Assembly (NCBI GenBank): GCA_003220435.1 | Contig: QHSL01000082.1 | Coordinates: 1 to 55,996 of the forward strand | Reading direction: 5' to 3' | From: Candidatus Rokuibacteriota bacterium | GTDB taxonomy: Bacteria; Methylomirabilota; Methylomirabilia; Rokubacteriales; CSP1-6 | DNA length: 55,996 nt | Shown: one piece after another, positions 9,983 through 17,567 of the stretch | How the letters are laid out: each line of letters begins with the position of its first letter | Position numbering within the stretch: the first letter of the stretch is position 1 | Program-made: the position numbers and the translations under genes | Notes under the pieces: model-generated | Databases searched by the model: none | What the model saw: only the letters and a program-made list of their open reading frames with translations | What the model was told of the DNA's origin: nothing

Positions 9983-11185
9983 ATGGCTTTGTACTCGTAT
10001 CGCGGCCGGTCGGGGGGAGGCCTCGTCTCCGGCGAGATCGAGGCGGACGACCGTCCCGGCGCCATCTCGCAGCTGCGTGCGCGGGGCGTCATCGCCCTCG
10101 CGGTCGAGGAGCGCCCGACGAAGGTCACGACCGTCAAGAAGATCGGCGGCAAGGTCAAGGACAAGGATCTGGCGATCTACACGCGCCAGTTCTCCACGAT
10201 GGTCGACGCCGGCTTGCCGATCGCGCAGTGTCTCGCGATCCTGTCCGAGCAGAGCGAGTCGAAGTCTCTGCGGGACGTCACCGGCAAGATCGCCCGCGAG
10301 GTCGAGGGCGGCGCCACCCTCGCCGAGTCCTTCCGGAAGTACCCCAAGGTCTTCAACGACCTCTTCACCAACATGCTCCAGGTCGGCGAGTCGGGCGGGG
10401 TGCTGGACGTCGTCCTGCAGCGGCTGTCGGGCTACATCGAGAAGGCCGCGAAGCTGAAGGCCAAGGTCAAGGGCGCGATGGTGTACCCGGTCACGATCAT
10501 CAGCGTGGCGGTGCTGGTCATCGTCTTCATGATGATCTTCGTCATCCCGACGTTCGCCAAGATGTTCCAGGGCCTCGGCGCGGACCTCCCGCTGCCCACG
10601 AAGATCGTCATGTTCATCTCGGAGTTCACGCAACGCTACATCCTGGTGATGATCGGCGCTGGCGCCGGCATCATTTACGGGATCAAGCGCTACTACAACA
10701 CCGACAAGGGCAGCACCGTGATCGACGCGTTCCTCTTGAAGGTGCCCGTCGTCGGCATGCTCATCCGCAAGGTCGCGGTCGCCCGGTTCACGCGGACGCT
10801 CGGCACGCTCATCTCCTCCGGCGTTCCCATCCTGGAGGGGCTGCTCATCACGGCCCGCTCGGCCGGCAACCGGATCGTGGAGCGCACCGTGATGCAGGCG
10901 CGCACCGCCGTCACGTCGGGCCGCACGCTGTCCGAGCCCCTGAAGGGCAGCACGGTCTTCCCGCCGATGGTCGTGCACATGATCAGCGTCGGCGAGAACA
11001 CCGGCGCCCTCGACCAGATGCTGTCGAAGATCGCCGACTTCTATGACGACGAAGTCGACACCGCGGTCACCGCGCTCACGTCGTTGCTGGAACCCATCAT
11101 GATCGTCTTCCTCGGTGTGGTGGTCGGCGGCCTCGTGGTCGCGATGTACCTGCCGATCTTCCGTCTGGTCACCTTGATGAAGTAG
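9983..11185 (+). CDS. pilC: Type IV pilus inner-membrane platform protein PilC
   Basis: PilC is the polytopic platform on which PilB and PilT act. The 400 residues show two T2SSF domains (~65-190 and ~270-392). Each carries the family pattern (FTRQFSTMVDAGLPIAQCL and FTRTLGTLISSGVPILEGL) and is followed by hydrophobic segments (~168-190, ~215-235, ~370-395). The ATG follows AGGAGG. The stop codon shares its last base with the GTG of pilS (TAGTG), so the platform, sensor kinase and regulator are co-transcribed. The length is normal for the family. Confidence 0.96.
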   Translation: MALYSYRGRSGGGLVSGEIEADDRPGAISQLRARGVIALAVEERPTKVTTVKKIGGKVKDKDLAIYTRQFSTMVDAGLPIAQCLAILSEQSESKSLRDVTGKIAREVEGGATLAESFRKYPKVFNDLFTNMLQVGESGGVLDVVLQRLSGYIEKAAKLKAKVKGAMVYPVTIISVAVLVIVFMMIFVIPTFAKMFQGLGADLPLPTKIVMFISEFTQRYILVMIGAGAGIIYGIKRYYNTDKGSTVIDAFLLKVPVVGMLIRKVAVARFTRTLGTLISSGVPILEGLLITARSAGNRIVERTVMQARTAVTSGRTLSEPLKGSTVFPPMVVHMISVGENTGALDQMLSKIADFYDDEVDTAVTALTSLLEPIMIVFLGVVVGGLVVAMYLPIFRLVTLMK

Positions 11186-12801
11186 TGAAGGCGCTCAACG
11201 TCGGCCGGCCGCTGCGGGGGTTCTCCTGGGCACGGCTCGGCGTCGCGCTGGTGTTGCTGGGGCTCGGACCGTTCATCTCGCCCGGTCTCATGCCGGGCGA
11301 GGGCGCAATCCTCGCGCTGGCCCTGGGCATCGCCATCGCGTCGTCGGGGGCGTTGCTCTTCGTCGGCCCGCCGGCCGATCCCCGCCGGCTGGCTTGGTTC
11401 ATCTGCCTGCTCGACACCGCGCTCATCACCGCGGTCGTCGCGGCGACCGGGGGCGCGCGCTCCGTCTTCGCGTTCCTGTACGTGCTCTGCGTCACCGCCG
11501 CCTGCGTGCTGCTGTCCCGCACGCGGGGCCTCGCTATCGCGGCGGCGTCCAGCCTCCTCTACGCGGGCATCGTGGTGGGCCGCACGGTCCTGCCCCTCAG
11601 CGTTTTCTTCGACGCGCCGGAAGAGACGACGGCGTTCGAGCTGCTCACGATGTTCCTCAACGCCGCCACCTTCCTCATCGTGGCGATCGTCGCCGGCGGT
11701 CTCGCCGAGCGCTACCACGCGGCCCGGCGGGAGCTCGAGACGCGCCAGAAGGACCTGCGGGATCTCCAGGCCTTCCAGGATCTCGTCTTTCAGTCCGTCG
11801 GCACCGGGCTGATCGCCGTCGACCGCAAGCACCGGGTGACCGCATTCAATCGCGCCGCCCAGGAGATCACCGGGGTGGCGACGCCGGAGGCGCTGGGCCG
11901 CGCCTGGTCGGCGCTCGTCGGCGCCGCGATTTCCCTCGATTCCATCGAGGCGGCGATCGACGCCAACCCGCGGGCCTCGGTGTGGCGCGAGACGACGCTG
12001 CGCCGCCCCGACGGCACCACGGTGCCGTTGCGCATGACCTTCTCGGCGCTCCGTTCCGGCGAGGGCGAGCGGCTCGGCCTGATCAGCGCCTGCGAGGACC
12101 TCTCGGCGATCCGCGAGATGGAGGCGCGCATGCGTCAGGCCGATCGCTTGGCGACCCTCGGCCGGATGGCGGCCAACATCGCGCACGAGATCCGCAACCC
12201 GCTCGCCTCGCTCACCGGGGCGATCGAGGTTCTCACGAGCCCCCTCGCGACCGACGATACGCGCGAACGCCTGTCCCAGATCGTGGCGCGCGAGTCCGAG
12301 CGCCTCAACCACATCATCAAGAACTTCCTCGAGTATACCCGCCCGGCGCCGCTGTCGATCACCACGCTGGACGTGGCGGCCGCCATCGAGGAGGTGCTGG
12401 TCCTGCTCGAGCACCGCGCCCGCCCCGGGAGCCTCAAGACCGCCCGCGACTTCGCCCCGAGCATCCTCTGGGCTGTCGACGCCCAGCAGTTCCGGCAGAT
12501 CTTGTGGAATCTCTGCCTGAACGCCTCCGAGGCGATGCCGGAAGGCGGCGAGCTGCGCGTCGCGGCCGAGGTCGTGGGTGACCGGCTGGAGGTCTCGGTG
12601 ACCGACAGCGGAGAGGGCATCGGGACCAACGATCTGTCCCACGTCTTCGAGCCGTTCTTCTCCACGAAGCCGGAAGGAACTGGGCTCGGGCTCGCCCTCG
12701 TCCACCGGATCGTCCAGGAGCACGGCGGCGAGATCGATGTGCGCAGCTCGCCGGGCCTCGGCACGACGTTCACCTTCACCCTGCCGTCTCGCCATGCCTG
12801 A
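11185..12801 (+). CDS. pilS: Sensor histidine kinase PilS
   Basis: PilS is the membrane kinase that controls PilR and so pilin transcription; in Pseudomonas it senses pilin in the membrane. The 538 residues begin with about six hydrophobic segments (~14-170), followed by a short coiled region, a PAS domain (~192-300), HisKA with the phospho-accepting His334 (AHEIRNP), and HATPase_c with an N box (NLCLNASEA), DSGEGIG (474-480) and GTGLGLA (498-504). It starts with GTG at 11185. Its end overlaps the pilR start by 8 bases. Adjacent pilR and pilin genes make this the cognate PilS rather than a generic NtrB-like kinase. Confidence 0.92.
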   Translation: MKALNVGRPLRGFSWARLGVALVLLGLGPFISPGLMPGEGAILALALGIAIASSGALLFVGPPADPRRLAWFICLLDTALITAVVAATGGARSVFAFLYVLCVTAACVLLSRTRGLAIAAASSLLYAGIVVGRTVLPLSVFFDAPEETTAFELLTMFLNAATFLIVAIVAGGLAERYHAARRELETRQKDLRDLQAFQDLVFQSVGTGLIAVDRKHRVTAFNRAAQEITGVATPEALGRAWSALVGAAISLDSIEAAIDANPRASVWRETTLRRPDGTTVPLRMTFSALRSGEGERLGLISACEDLSAIREMEARMRQADRLATLGRMAANIAHEIRNPLASLTGAIEVLTSPLATDDTRERLSQIVARESERLNHIIKNFLEYTRPAPLSITTLDVAAAIEEVLVLLEHRARPGSLKTARDFAPSILWAVDAQQFRQILWNLCLNASEAMPEGGELRVAAEVVGDRLEVSVTDSGEGIGTNDLSHVFEPFFSTKPEGTGLGLALVHRIVQEHGGEIDVRSSPGLGTTFTFTLPSRHA

Positions 12802-14179
12802 CCGACGGGTTCTGGTCGTCGACGACGAGCGGAGCATGCGCGAGCTCCTCGCGATCATGCTCAAGCAGGCGGGTCACGAGGTCGCGCTGGCCGAGGGCGG
12901 CGAGCAGGCCGTCGAGGTGCTCAAGAGCGAGTCGTTCGACCTCGTCATCACCGATCTCAGAATGCGAAAGGTCGACGGCCTGGCGGTCCTGCGCGCCACC
13001 AAGGAACACTCGCCGCACACGGTGGTGCTCGTGGTCACCGCGTTCGCCTCCACCGAGACCGCCGTCGAGGCGATGAAGCTGGGCGCGTACGACTACATCA
13101 CGAAGCCCTTCAAGCTCGACGAGATCAAGCTGATCATCGCCAACGCCCTCGAGCGCAAGCGCCTCCAGGACGAGAATCAAGCGCTCCGGACCCAGCTCAG
13201 ACGGGAGCATGGCTTCGAGAGCTTCGTCGGGAAGAGCCGGCAGATGGCGGATCTGCTCGACACGATCCGCAAGACCGCCGACGGCCTGTCGACCGTGATG
13301 GTGACCGGAGAGAGCGGAACCGGAAAAGAGCTGGTCGCGCAGGCAATCCACCAGGAGAGCCCGCGCCGCAGCGGCCCGTTCGTCTCGGTCAACTGCGGGG
13401 CCATCCCCGAAACGCTGATGGAGTCCGAGCTCTTCGGGCACGTGAAGGGCGCGTTCACCGGCGCCGTCGCCAACACCGTCGGCCTGTTCTCGGCCGCCGA
13501 CGGCGGCACGCTGTTCCTCGACGAAGTCACCGAGGTGCCGCAGTCGGTCCAGGTGAAGCTCCTCCGCGTGATCCAGGAGCGCGAGATCCGGCGTGTCGGC
13601 GACACCCGCGACATCAAGGTCGACGTTCGGTTGATCGCCGCGTCGAACCGCGACGTCGGCAAGGCGGTCGCCGACGGAATCCTGAGGGAAGACCTCTTCT
13701 ACCGGTTGAACGTCATCCCCATCCTGCTGCCCCCGCTCCGCGAGCGGCGGGAGGATATCCCGCTGCTGGCGACGCACTTCGTCCGGAAGATCTCGGCCGA
13801 GCTCAGCAAGTCCGTGAGGGGAGTCAGCCCCGAGGCGCTCGCCATCCTCGAGAACTACCGCTGGCCGGGAAACATCCGCGAGTTGGAGAACGTGATCGAG
13901 CGGGCGCTCGTCCTCGGCAGCGGGGACATCCTCGGCGCTGAGGCGCTTCCCCCCGACCTCCAGCAGCCACGCGACCTGCAGGAGGTCCCGGTAGAGATTC
14001 CGTCCGACGGGCTCGATCTCGAGGCGACGCTGGATCAGATCGAGCACCGCTACCTCCAGATGGCCCTGGCGCGCACCGGGGGGGTTCAGACGAGGGCGGC
14101 TGAGCTCCTGCGGGTCAGCTTCCGACAATTCCGCTACAAGCTCCAGAAGCATGGCCAGCGCACTCCCTCCCGCGGCTAA
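12794..14179 (+). CDS. pilR: Sigma-54-dependent response regulator PilR
   Basis: PilR activates pilA transcription with RNA polymerase-sigma-54. The 461 residues hold a receiver domain with phospho-acceptor Asp54 (VITDLRM) and Lys104 (TKPF), a central AAA+ domain with Walker A GESGTGKE (172-179), the sigma-54-contacting GAFTGA loop (219-224) and an R-finger region, and a C-terminal Fis-type helix-turn-helix (~431-452, VQTRAAELLRVSFRQFRYKL). I chose ATG 12794 because MPDRRVLVVDD is the usual receiver start. Two sigma-54 promoters lie directly downstream in front of the pilin genes, and a shared palindrome above each is the likely binding site. Confidence 0.95.
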   Translation: MPDRRVLVVDDERSMRELLAIMLKQAGHEVALAEGGEQAVEVLKSESFDLVITDLRMRKVDGLAVLRATKEHSPHTVVLVVTAFASTETAVEAMKLGAYDYITKPFKLDEIKLIIANALERKRLQDENQALRTQLRREHGFESFVGKSRQMADLLDTIRKTADGLSTVMVTGESGTGKELVAQAIHQESPRRSGPFVSVNCGAIPETLMESELFGHVKGAFTGAVANTVGLFSAADGGTLFLDEVTEVPQSVQVKLLRVIQEREIRRVGDTRDIKVDVRLIAASNRDVGKAVADGILREDLFYRLNVIPILLPPLRERREDIPLLATHFVRKISAELSKSVRGVSPEALAILENYRWPGNIRELENVIERALVLGSGDILGAEALPPDLQQPRDLQEVPVEIPSDGLDLEATLDQIEHRYLQMALARTGGVQTRAAELLRVSFRQFRYKLQKHGQRTPSRG

Positions 14180-14228
14180 CCGGATCTACCGCAGGGCTGG
14201 GCTCGTACACGGTTCGGCCCAGGCCCAC

Positions 14229-14243
14229 TGACGTTTCGCGTCA
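14229..14243. promoter_or_regulatory. Candidate PilR enhancer site of pilin gene 1
   Basis: The palindrome TGACG-N5-CGTCA (arms 14229-14233 and 14239-14243) lies between pilR and pilin gene 1. Its centre (14236) is 104 bases before the GG of the sigma-54 promoter, a normal distance for an activator that works by DNA looping. The same arms, spacer length and distance recur at pilin gene 2, although the surrounding DNA differs. Confidence 0.6.
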
Positions 14244-14338
14244 CTTCGATTGCCCGGGCTCGTCGTTTCCGGCGAATGTCCCCGTGAACTCGGCTCCGAA
14301 GATACTGAAATCATGCGGATCTATCGGTCGATTCAGCG

Positions 14339-14354
14339 TGGCATTCCTCCTGCA
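14339..14354 (+). promoter_or_regulatory. Sigma-54 promoter of pilin gene 1
   Basis: TGGCAT-N5-CTGCA, with GG (14340-14341) and GC (14352-14353) separated by exactly 10 bases, matches the -24/-12 consensus (TGGCAC-N5-TTGCA) at nearly every conserved base. Transcription should begin near 14365, giving a leader of ~50 bases with an AAGGAGG site before the ATG at 14414. Confidence 0.8.
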
Positions 14355-14413
14355 ACAATCCCCTGCCAAGAGTGCAGATGACTCAGTCAGAAGACGCTCA
14401 AGGAGGATTCCCA

Positions 14414-14824
14414 ATGATCCGGTGGTGGACGAAGAAGCGGCTCACGGTTGCGAACCAGCGAGGCTTCACCCTCATCGAGTTGATGATCGTTGTGGCGATC
14501 ATCGGCATCCTGGCGGCCATCGCCATCCCGCTCTACGCCAACGTTCAGGCGCGCGCGCGGATCGCCAAGGCCCAGGCCGACTCCCGAGCCCTCGCCTCGG
14601 CCGTCTCGATCTACTCCGCCCACATGGGTGTGGTCCCGCCCACGCTCGATCCGCTGACGGCGGTGGTTACCAACAGCTTGAACCAAACGGCCGGTCCGTT
14701 CATGGCGTCGCTTCCGACGCCTCCGGCTGGGTGGACGACCCCGTACGTGTACGCGGGCAGCACCGCTGCCGGTACCTTCGTGATCTCGGCGTCGGGCGAC
14801 GGCACGACCGTCTCGCTGCCGTAA
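14414..14824 (+). CDS. pilA: Type IV major pilin PilA, copy 1
   Basis: This gene encodes a prepilin of 136 residues. PilD should cut after Gly17 and methylate Phe18, within RG|FTLIELMIVVAIIGILAAIAIP; Glu22 is the conserved Glu5 of the mature pilin. The 17-residue leader is fairly long. The mature 119-residue pilin is small, with a short globular domain and no cysteines, so it lacks the usual disulfide D-region. The ATG at 14414 follows AAGGAGG; an in-frame upstream codon at 14372 would add 14 residues but lacks a site and lies only ~7 bases after the predicted transcription start. It is almost identical to copy 2: two substitutions in the mature protein (Ser57/Ala, Ala105/Ser) and three in the leader (residues 2-4). 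Confidence 0.94.
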   Translation: MIRWWTKKRLTVANQRGFTLIELMIVVAIIGILAAIAIPLYANVQARARIAKAQADSRALASAVSIYSAHMGVVPPTLDPLTAVVTNSLNQTAGPFMASLPTPPAGWTTPYVYAGSTAAGTFVISASGDGTTVSLP

Positions 14825-14842
14825 CGACTTCCACGCCCTGCC

Positions 14843-14880
14843 GCGCACGGGAAGGGGGTTCCCCTTCCCGTGCGCTTTTT
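14843..14880 (+). terminator. Rho-independent terminator after pilin gene 1
   Basis: A perfect 15-bp GC-rich stem (14843-14857 with 14861-14875), a 3-base loop and a run of five T (14876-14880) form a strong intrinsic terminator 18 bases after the stop codon. Confidence 0.9.
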
Positions 14881-14943
14881 CATTTCACGCGTGCTTGCGA
14901 TCCACAGCACACTCAGTCAGACTCGCCGCATGAAAGGGCTCGG

Positions 14944-14958
14944 TGACGTGTTTCGTCA
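14944..14958. promoter_or_regulatory. Candidate PilR enhancer site of pilin gene 2
   Basis: TGACG-N5-CGTCA (arms 14944-14948 and 14954-14958, centre 14951) lies 104 bases before the GG of the second sigma-54 promoter, the same distance as at pilin gene 1. The five spacer bases differ (TGTTT here, TTTCG there), so it is the arms that are conserved. Confidence 0.6.
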
Positions 14959-15053
14959 GTCGCACGTGCCCATGGATGTCAGCGTGATACGGTTTATCGG
15001 AAATCGAGGGTCGCAAGTATCTGATAAGTTGGGGCTGTCTCGCCGTTCGGCCC

Positions 15054-15069
15054 TGGCACCGAAGCTGCA
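15054..15069 (+). promoter_or_regulatory. Sigma-54 promoter of pilin gene 2
   Basis: TGGCAC-N5-CTGCA has GG (15055-15056) and GC (15067-15068) separated by 10 bases. The -24 element is a perfect consensus match, better than that of copy 1. It lies 72 bases before the ATG at 15142. Confidence 0.85.
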
Positions 15070-15141
15070 TTTCTTGTGGCCTGACAGAGCGAGGCAGCTG
15101 ACGAAATCGCTCAATACAGGCTCAAAATACAGGGGGATCTA

Positions 15142-15552
15142 ATGTATCAGTGTTGGACGAAGAAACGGCTCACGGTTGCGAACCAGCGAGGCTTCACCCT
15201 CATCGAGTTGATGATCGTTGTGGCGATCATCGGCATCCTGGCGGCCATCGCCATCCCGCTCTACGCCAACGTTCAGGCGCGCGCGCGGATCGCCAAGGCC
15301 CAGGCCGACGCCCGGGCCCTCGCCTCGGCCGTCTCGATCTACTCCGCCCACATGGGTGTCGTCCCGCCCACGCTCGATCCGCTGACGGCTGTGGTTACCA
15401 ATAGCTTGAACCAGACGGCCGGTCCGTTCATGGCGTCGCTTCCGACGCCTCCGTCTGGGTGGACGACCCCGTACGTGTACGCGGGCAGCACCGCTGCCGG
15501 TACCTTCGTGATCTCGGCCTCGGGCGACGGGACGACCGTCTCGCTGCCGTAG
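15142..15552 (+). CDS. pilA: Type IV major pilin PilA, copy 2
   Basis: A 136-residue prepilin with the same G17|F18 cleavage site and Glu22 as copy 1. From codon 5 (Trp) onward the two genes differ at only about ten bases, mostly synonymous; before that codon the DNA is unrelated. Leader residues 2-4 are YQC instead of IRW, so this copy has a cysteine in the leader. A CAGGGGG site precedes the ATG. It has its own sigma-54 promoter and terminator, so it is an independent transcription unit and not the second gene of a pilin operon. It may set pilin dosage or allow gene conversion between copies. Confidence 0.93.
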   Translation: MYQCWTKKRLTVANQRGFTLIELMIVVAIIGILAAIAIPLYANVQARARIAKAQADARALASAVSIYSAHMGVVPPTLDPLTAVVTNSLNQTAGPFMASLPTPPSGWTTPYVYAGSTAAGTFVISASGDGTTVSLP

Positions 15553-15568
15553 CGGCTCAACGCCTCAC

Positions 15569-15603
15569 CACGCACGGGAAGGGAGATCCCCTTCCCGTGC
15601 GTG
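15569..15603 (+). terminator. Terminator-like hairpin after pilin gene 2
   Basis: A 15-bp perfect stem (15569-15583 with 15589-15603) and a 5-base loop resemble the terminator of copy 1 in stem sequence, so the duplication included it. The T-run is degraded to TGCGTTTGTG, so termination is probably weaker, which could allow read-through into the downstream glycosyltransferase gene. Confidence 0.7.
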
Positions 15604-15633
15604 CGTTTGTGTCCGCACGCTGAGAGGAGCACC

Positions 15634-17565
15634 ATGCACGGGATCGAGGGCATCGAGGTCGCTGGCGGTACCCCCGCGCGACCGATCGCGGGTCGGCTCA
15701 GTCCTCCCATCGCGCTGCGTGCTCTGCTGACGCCCCGGCTGATCCCGCTGGGGCTGGCAATCGTGACGTTCCTCGTCTTCCTGCCCGCGCTCTGGAACGG
15801 GTTCGTCGAGTGGGATGACCAGATCAACCTGTACGAGAACCCGAGCTACCGGGGGCTTACCTGGACGCACATCCGGTGGATGTTCAGCACGGTCTTGATG
15901 GGCCACTGGATTCCGCTCACTTGGCTCACGTTCGGTCTCGACTACGTGATCTGGGACATGAACCCCCTCGGCTACCACCTGACGAACCTCGTGATCTTCG
16001 CCCTCAACGCCCCAGCCTTCTATTTCGTCGCGCTGCGCCTGCTCCGCAAGGCGACTGGCTTCGCCGACGGCACCCTCCGCCTGTCGGCGCTGGTGGCCGC
16101 GCTCTTCTTCGCGATCCATCCGCTGCGCGCCGAGTCCGTCGGCTGGGCGACCGAGCGGCGGGACGTGCTCTCGGGGCTCTTCTTTCTGCTGACCGTGCTG
16201 ATGTACCTGAAGGCCTGTGACGCGGGCGGGAGGCGTCGCGGGTGGTTGCTCGCGGGCTCGATCGGAATGTACATCCTCGCGCTCGTCTCGAAGGCCAGCG
16301 TCATGGTGTTGCCATTCGCGCTGGTCGTCCTCGACATCTACCCGCTCCGCCGGCTCGGCGGCAGCGTGCAGGGATGGATCGGAGCCCGCGCGCGCGCCGT
16401 GTGGCTCGAGAAGATCCCGTTCCTGGTGCTGGGGGTTGCGGGCGGCGTGGTCACCTACTACGCGCAGAACGCCAACATGTTCATCACGCCGCTCGAGCGG
16501 TATCCGGTGTCCGCCCGGCCCGCGATGGTCTTCTTCAGTCTGTGGTTTTACCTCTCGAAGACCGCAGTGCCGCAGGCGCTCTCGCCGCTCTACGAGCTGC
16601 CGCAGCACGTGAGCCTGCTCGGCGTCCAGTTCCTGGTCCCCGCGATCGTGGTGACCGCGATCACGGTCGCGGTGATCGCGCTCCGGCACCGCTGGCCCGC
16701 TGGGCTCGCGGTGTGGGCGTATTACGCGATCTGCCTCGGTCCGGTGATCGGGATCGTGCACTCCGGCCACCAGCTGACGAACGACCGCTACAGCTATCTG
16801 GCCGGGATGGGCTTCTCGCTCCTCGTCGGCGCGGCCGCCGGCGCCGTTGTCCGCGCGAGCGCGGCGAGGCTACTTCGCCCCTTTCTGGCTCGCGCGGTGG
16901 CCGGACTCGGCGTGGCGTGGTTCCTCAGCTTCGCCTACCTGAGCGCCCATCAGGTGCAGATCTGGCGGGACACCGAGAGCCTGTGGCGATACGCGCTCGA
17001 AGCTGACCCGGAGTGCGCCATCTGCCACGGCAACCTCGGGGTCAAGCTCACGCATCGAGGCGAGATCGAGCTGGCACGCATGGAGTTCGACCGCGTGATC
17101 GCGCTCCGTCCCGACAACGTGAAGGTGCATCAGCACATCGGCTACACCTACGCGGTGCGCGGCGACCGCGCGCGCGCGATCGAGCATTTCAAGGTGTACC
17201 TCAAGCGGTACCCGAACGACGTCGACGCGCTCAACAACGTGGGCGCCGCGCTCCTGAACGACAAGCGTGCCCGCGAGGCACTCGAGCCGCTTCAGTACGC
17301 GATCAAGGTCAAGCCGGGTCACGTCCTGTCGCACGTCAACCTGGGCTACGCGTACGCCGACCTCGGCGACCTGCCCCGTGCCAAGAGCCTGTTCCGCGAA
17401 GCGATCGCATTGAAGTTCGACACGCCCGAGGCGTGGTTCGGCCTCGTCCGCATCAACTACGATTCGGGCGACGTTCGCGGTGCGCGGACGGCGTGGGGAA
17501 TCCTCGGGCAAATCGACGCCAGGCTCGCCGGTCGCTTCGGTCCCGCCTTCGTCCAGACCTGGTAG
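15634..17565 (+). CDS. TMTC-like membrane glycosyltransferase with TPR domain
   Basis: The protein has 643 residues. The N-terminal ~420 residues hold about ten hydrophobic segments typical of GT-C/TMTC proteins, with the acidic first-loop motif WDDQINLYENP (60-70; candidate catalytic Asp61/Asp62) and HPLRAESVGWATERRDVLSGLFFL. The C-terminal ~430-640 is a run of TPR repeats (NLGVKLTHRGEIELARMEF, HIGYTYAVRGDRARAIEHF, NVGAALLNDKRAREALEPL, NLGYAYADLGDLPRAKSLF). TMTC and related bacterial proteins transfer sugars from lipid carriers to protein Ser/Thr. Its place right after the pilins and before pilD suggests pilin glycosylation, which is inference. The ATG at 15634 follows GAGAGGAG. Confidence 0.82.
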   Translation: MHGIEGIEVAGGTPARPIAGRLSPPIALRALLTPRLIPLGLAIVTFLVFLPALWNGFVEWDDQINLYENPSYRGLTWTHIRWMFSTVLMGHWIPLTWLTFGLDYVIWDMNPLGYHLTNLVIFALNAPAFYFVALRLLRKATGFADGTLRLSALVAALFFAIHPLRAESVGWATERRDVLSGLFFLLTVLMYLKACDAGGRRRGWLLAGSIGMYILALVSKASVMVLPFALVVLDIYPLRRLGGSVQGWIGARARAVWLEKIPFLVLGVAGGVVTYYAQNANMFITPLERYPVSARPAMVFFSLWFYLSKTAVPQALSPLYELPQHVSLLGVQFLVPAIVVTAITVAVIALRHRWPAGLAVWAYYAICLGPVIGIVHSGHQLTNDRYSYLAGMGFSLLVGAAAGAVVRASAARLLRPFLARAVAGLGVAWFLSFAYLSAHQVQIWRDTESLWRYALEADPECAICHGNLGVKLTHRGEIELARMEFDRVIALRPDNVKVHQHIGYTYAVRGDRARAIEHFKVYLKRYPNDVDALNNVGAALLNDKRAREALEPLQYAIKVKPGHVLSHVNLGYAYADLGDLPRAKSLFREAIALKFDTPEAWFGLVRINYDSGDVRGARTAWGILGQIDARLAGRFGPAFVQTW

Positions 17566-17567
17566 TC

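Larger units (their letters stand above)
14881..15141 (+). other. Intergenic region between the two pilin genes
   Basis: I see no convincing gene here. The open frame at 14870-15142 has no family features and crosses the terminator and promoter signals. The region holds a candidate PilR palindrome (14944-14958), a sigma-54 promoter (15054-15069) and a leader of ~62 bases for pilin gene 2. Base composition is visibly less GC-rich than the genes around it. Confidence 0.6.
14426..15601 (+). repeat. Tandem pilin gene duplication (two ~400-base direct repeats)
   Basis: The direct repeats cover about 14426-14823 and 15154-15551, with related terminator stems beyond each. They are ~97% identical by eye. 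Similarity begins abruptly at codon 5 of each gene; the promoter regions between and before the copies are unrelated apart from short control motifs. Confidence 0.85.

Noticed and set aside
11041-12864. 607-codon open frame on the minus strand
   Set aside because: It lies opposite pilS and has no recognisable domain; low-complexity Arg/Glu/Asp composition marks a shadow frame.
14870-15142. 90-codon frame between the pilin genes
   Set aside because: It crosses the terminator and the sigma-54 promoter and has no domain or ribosome site.
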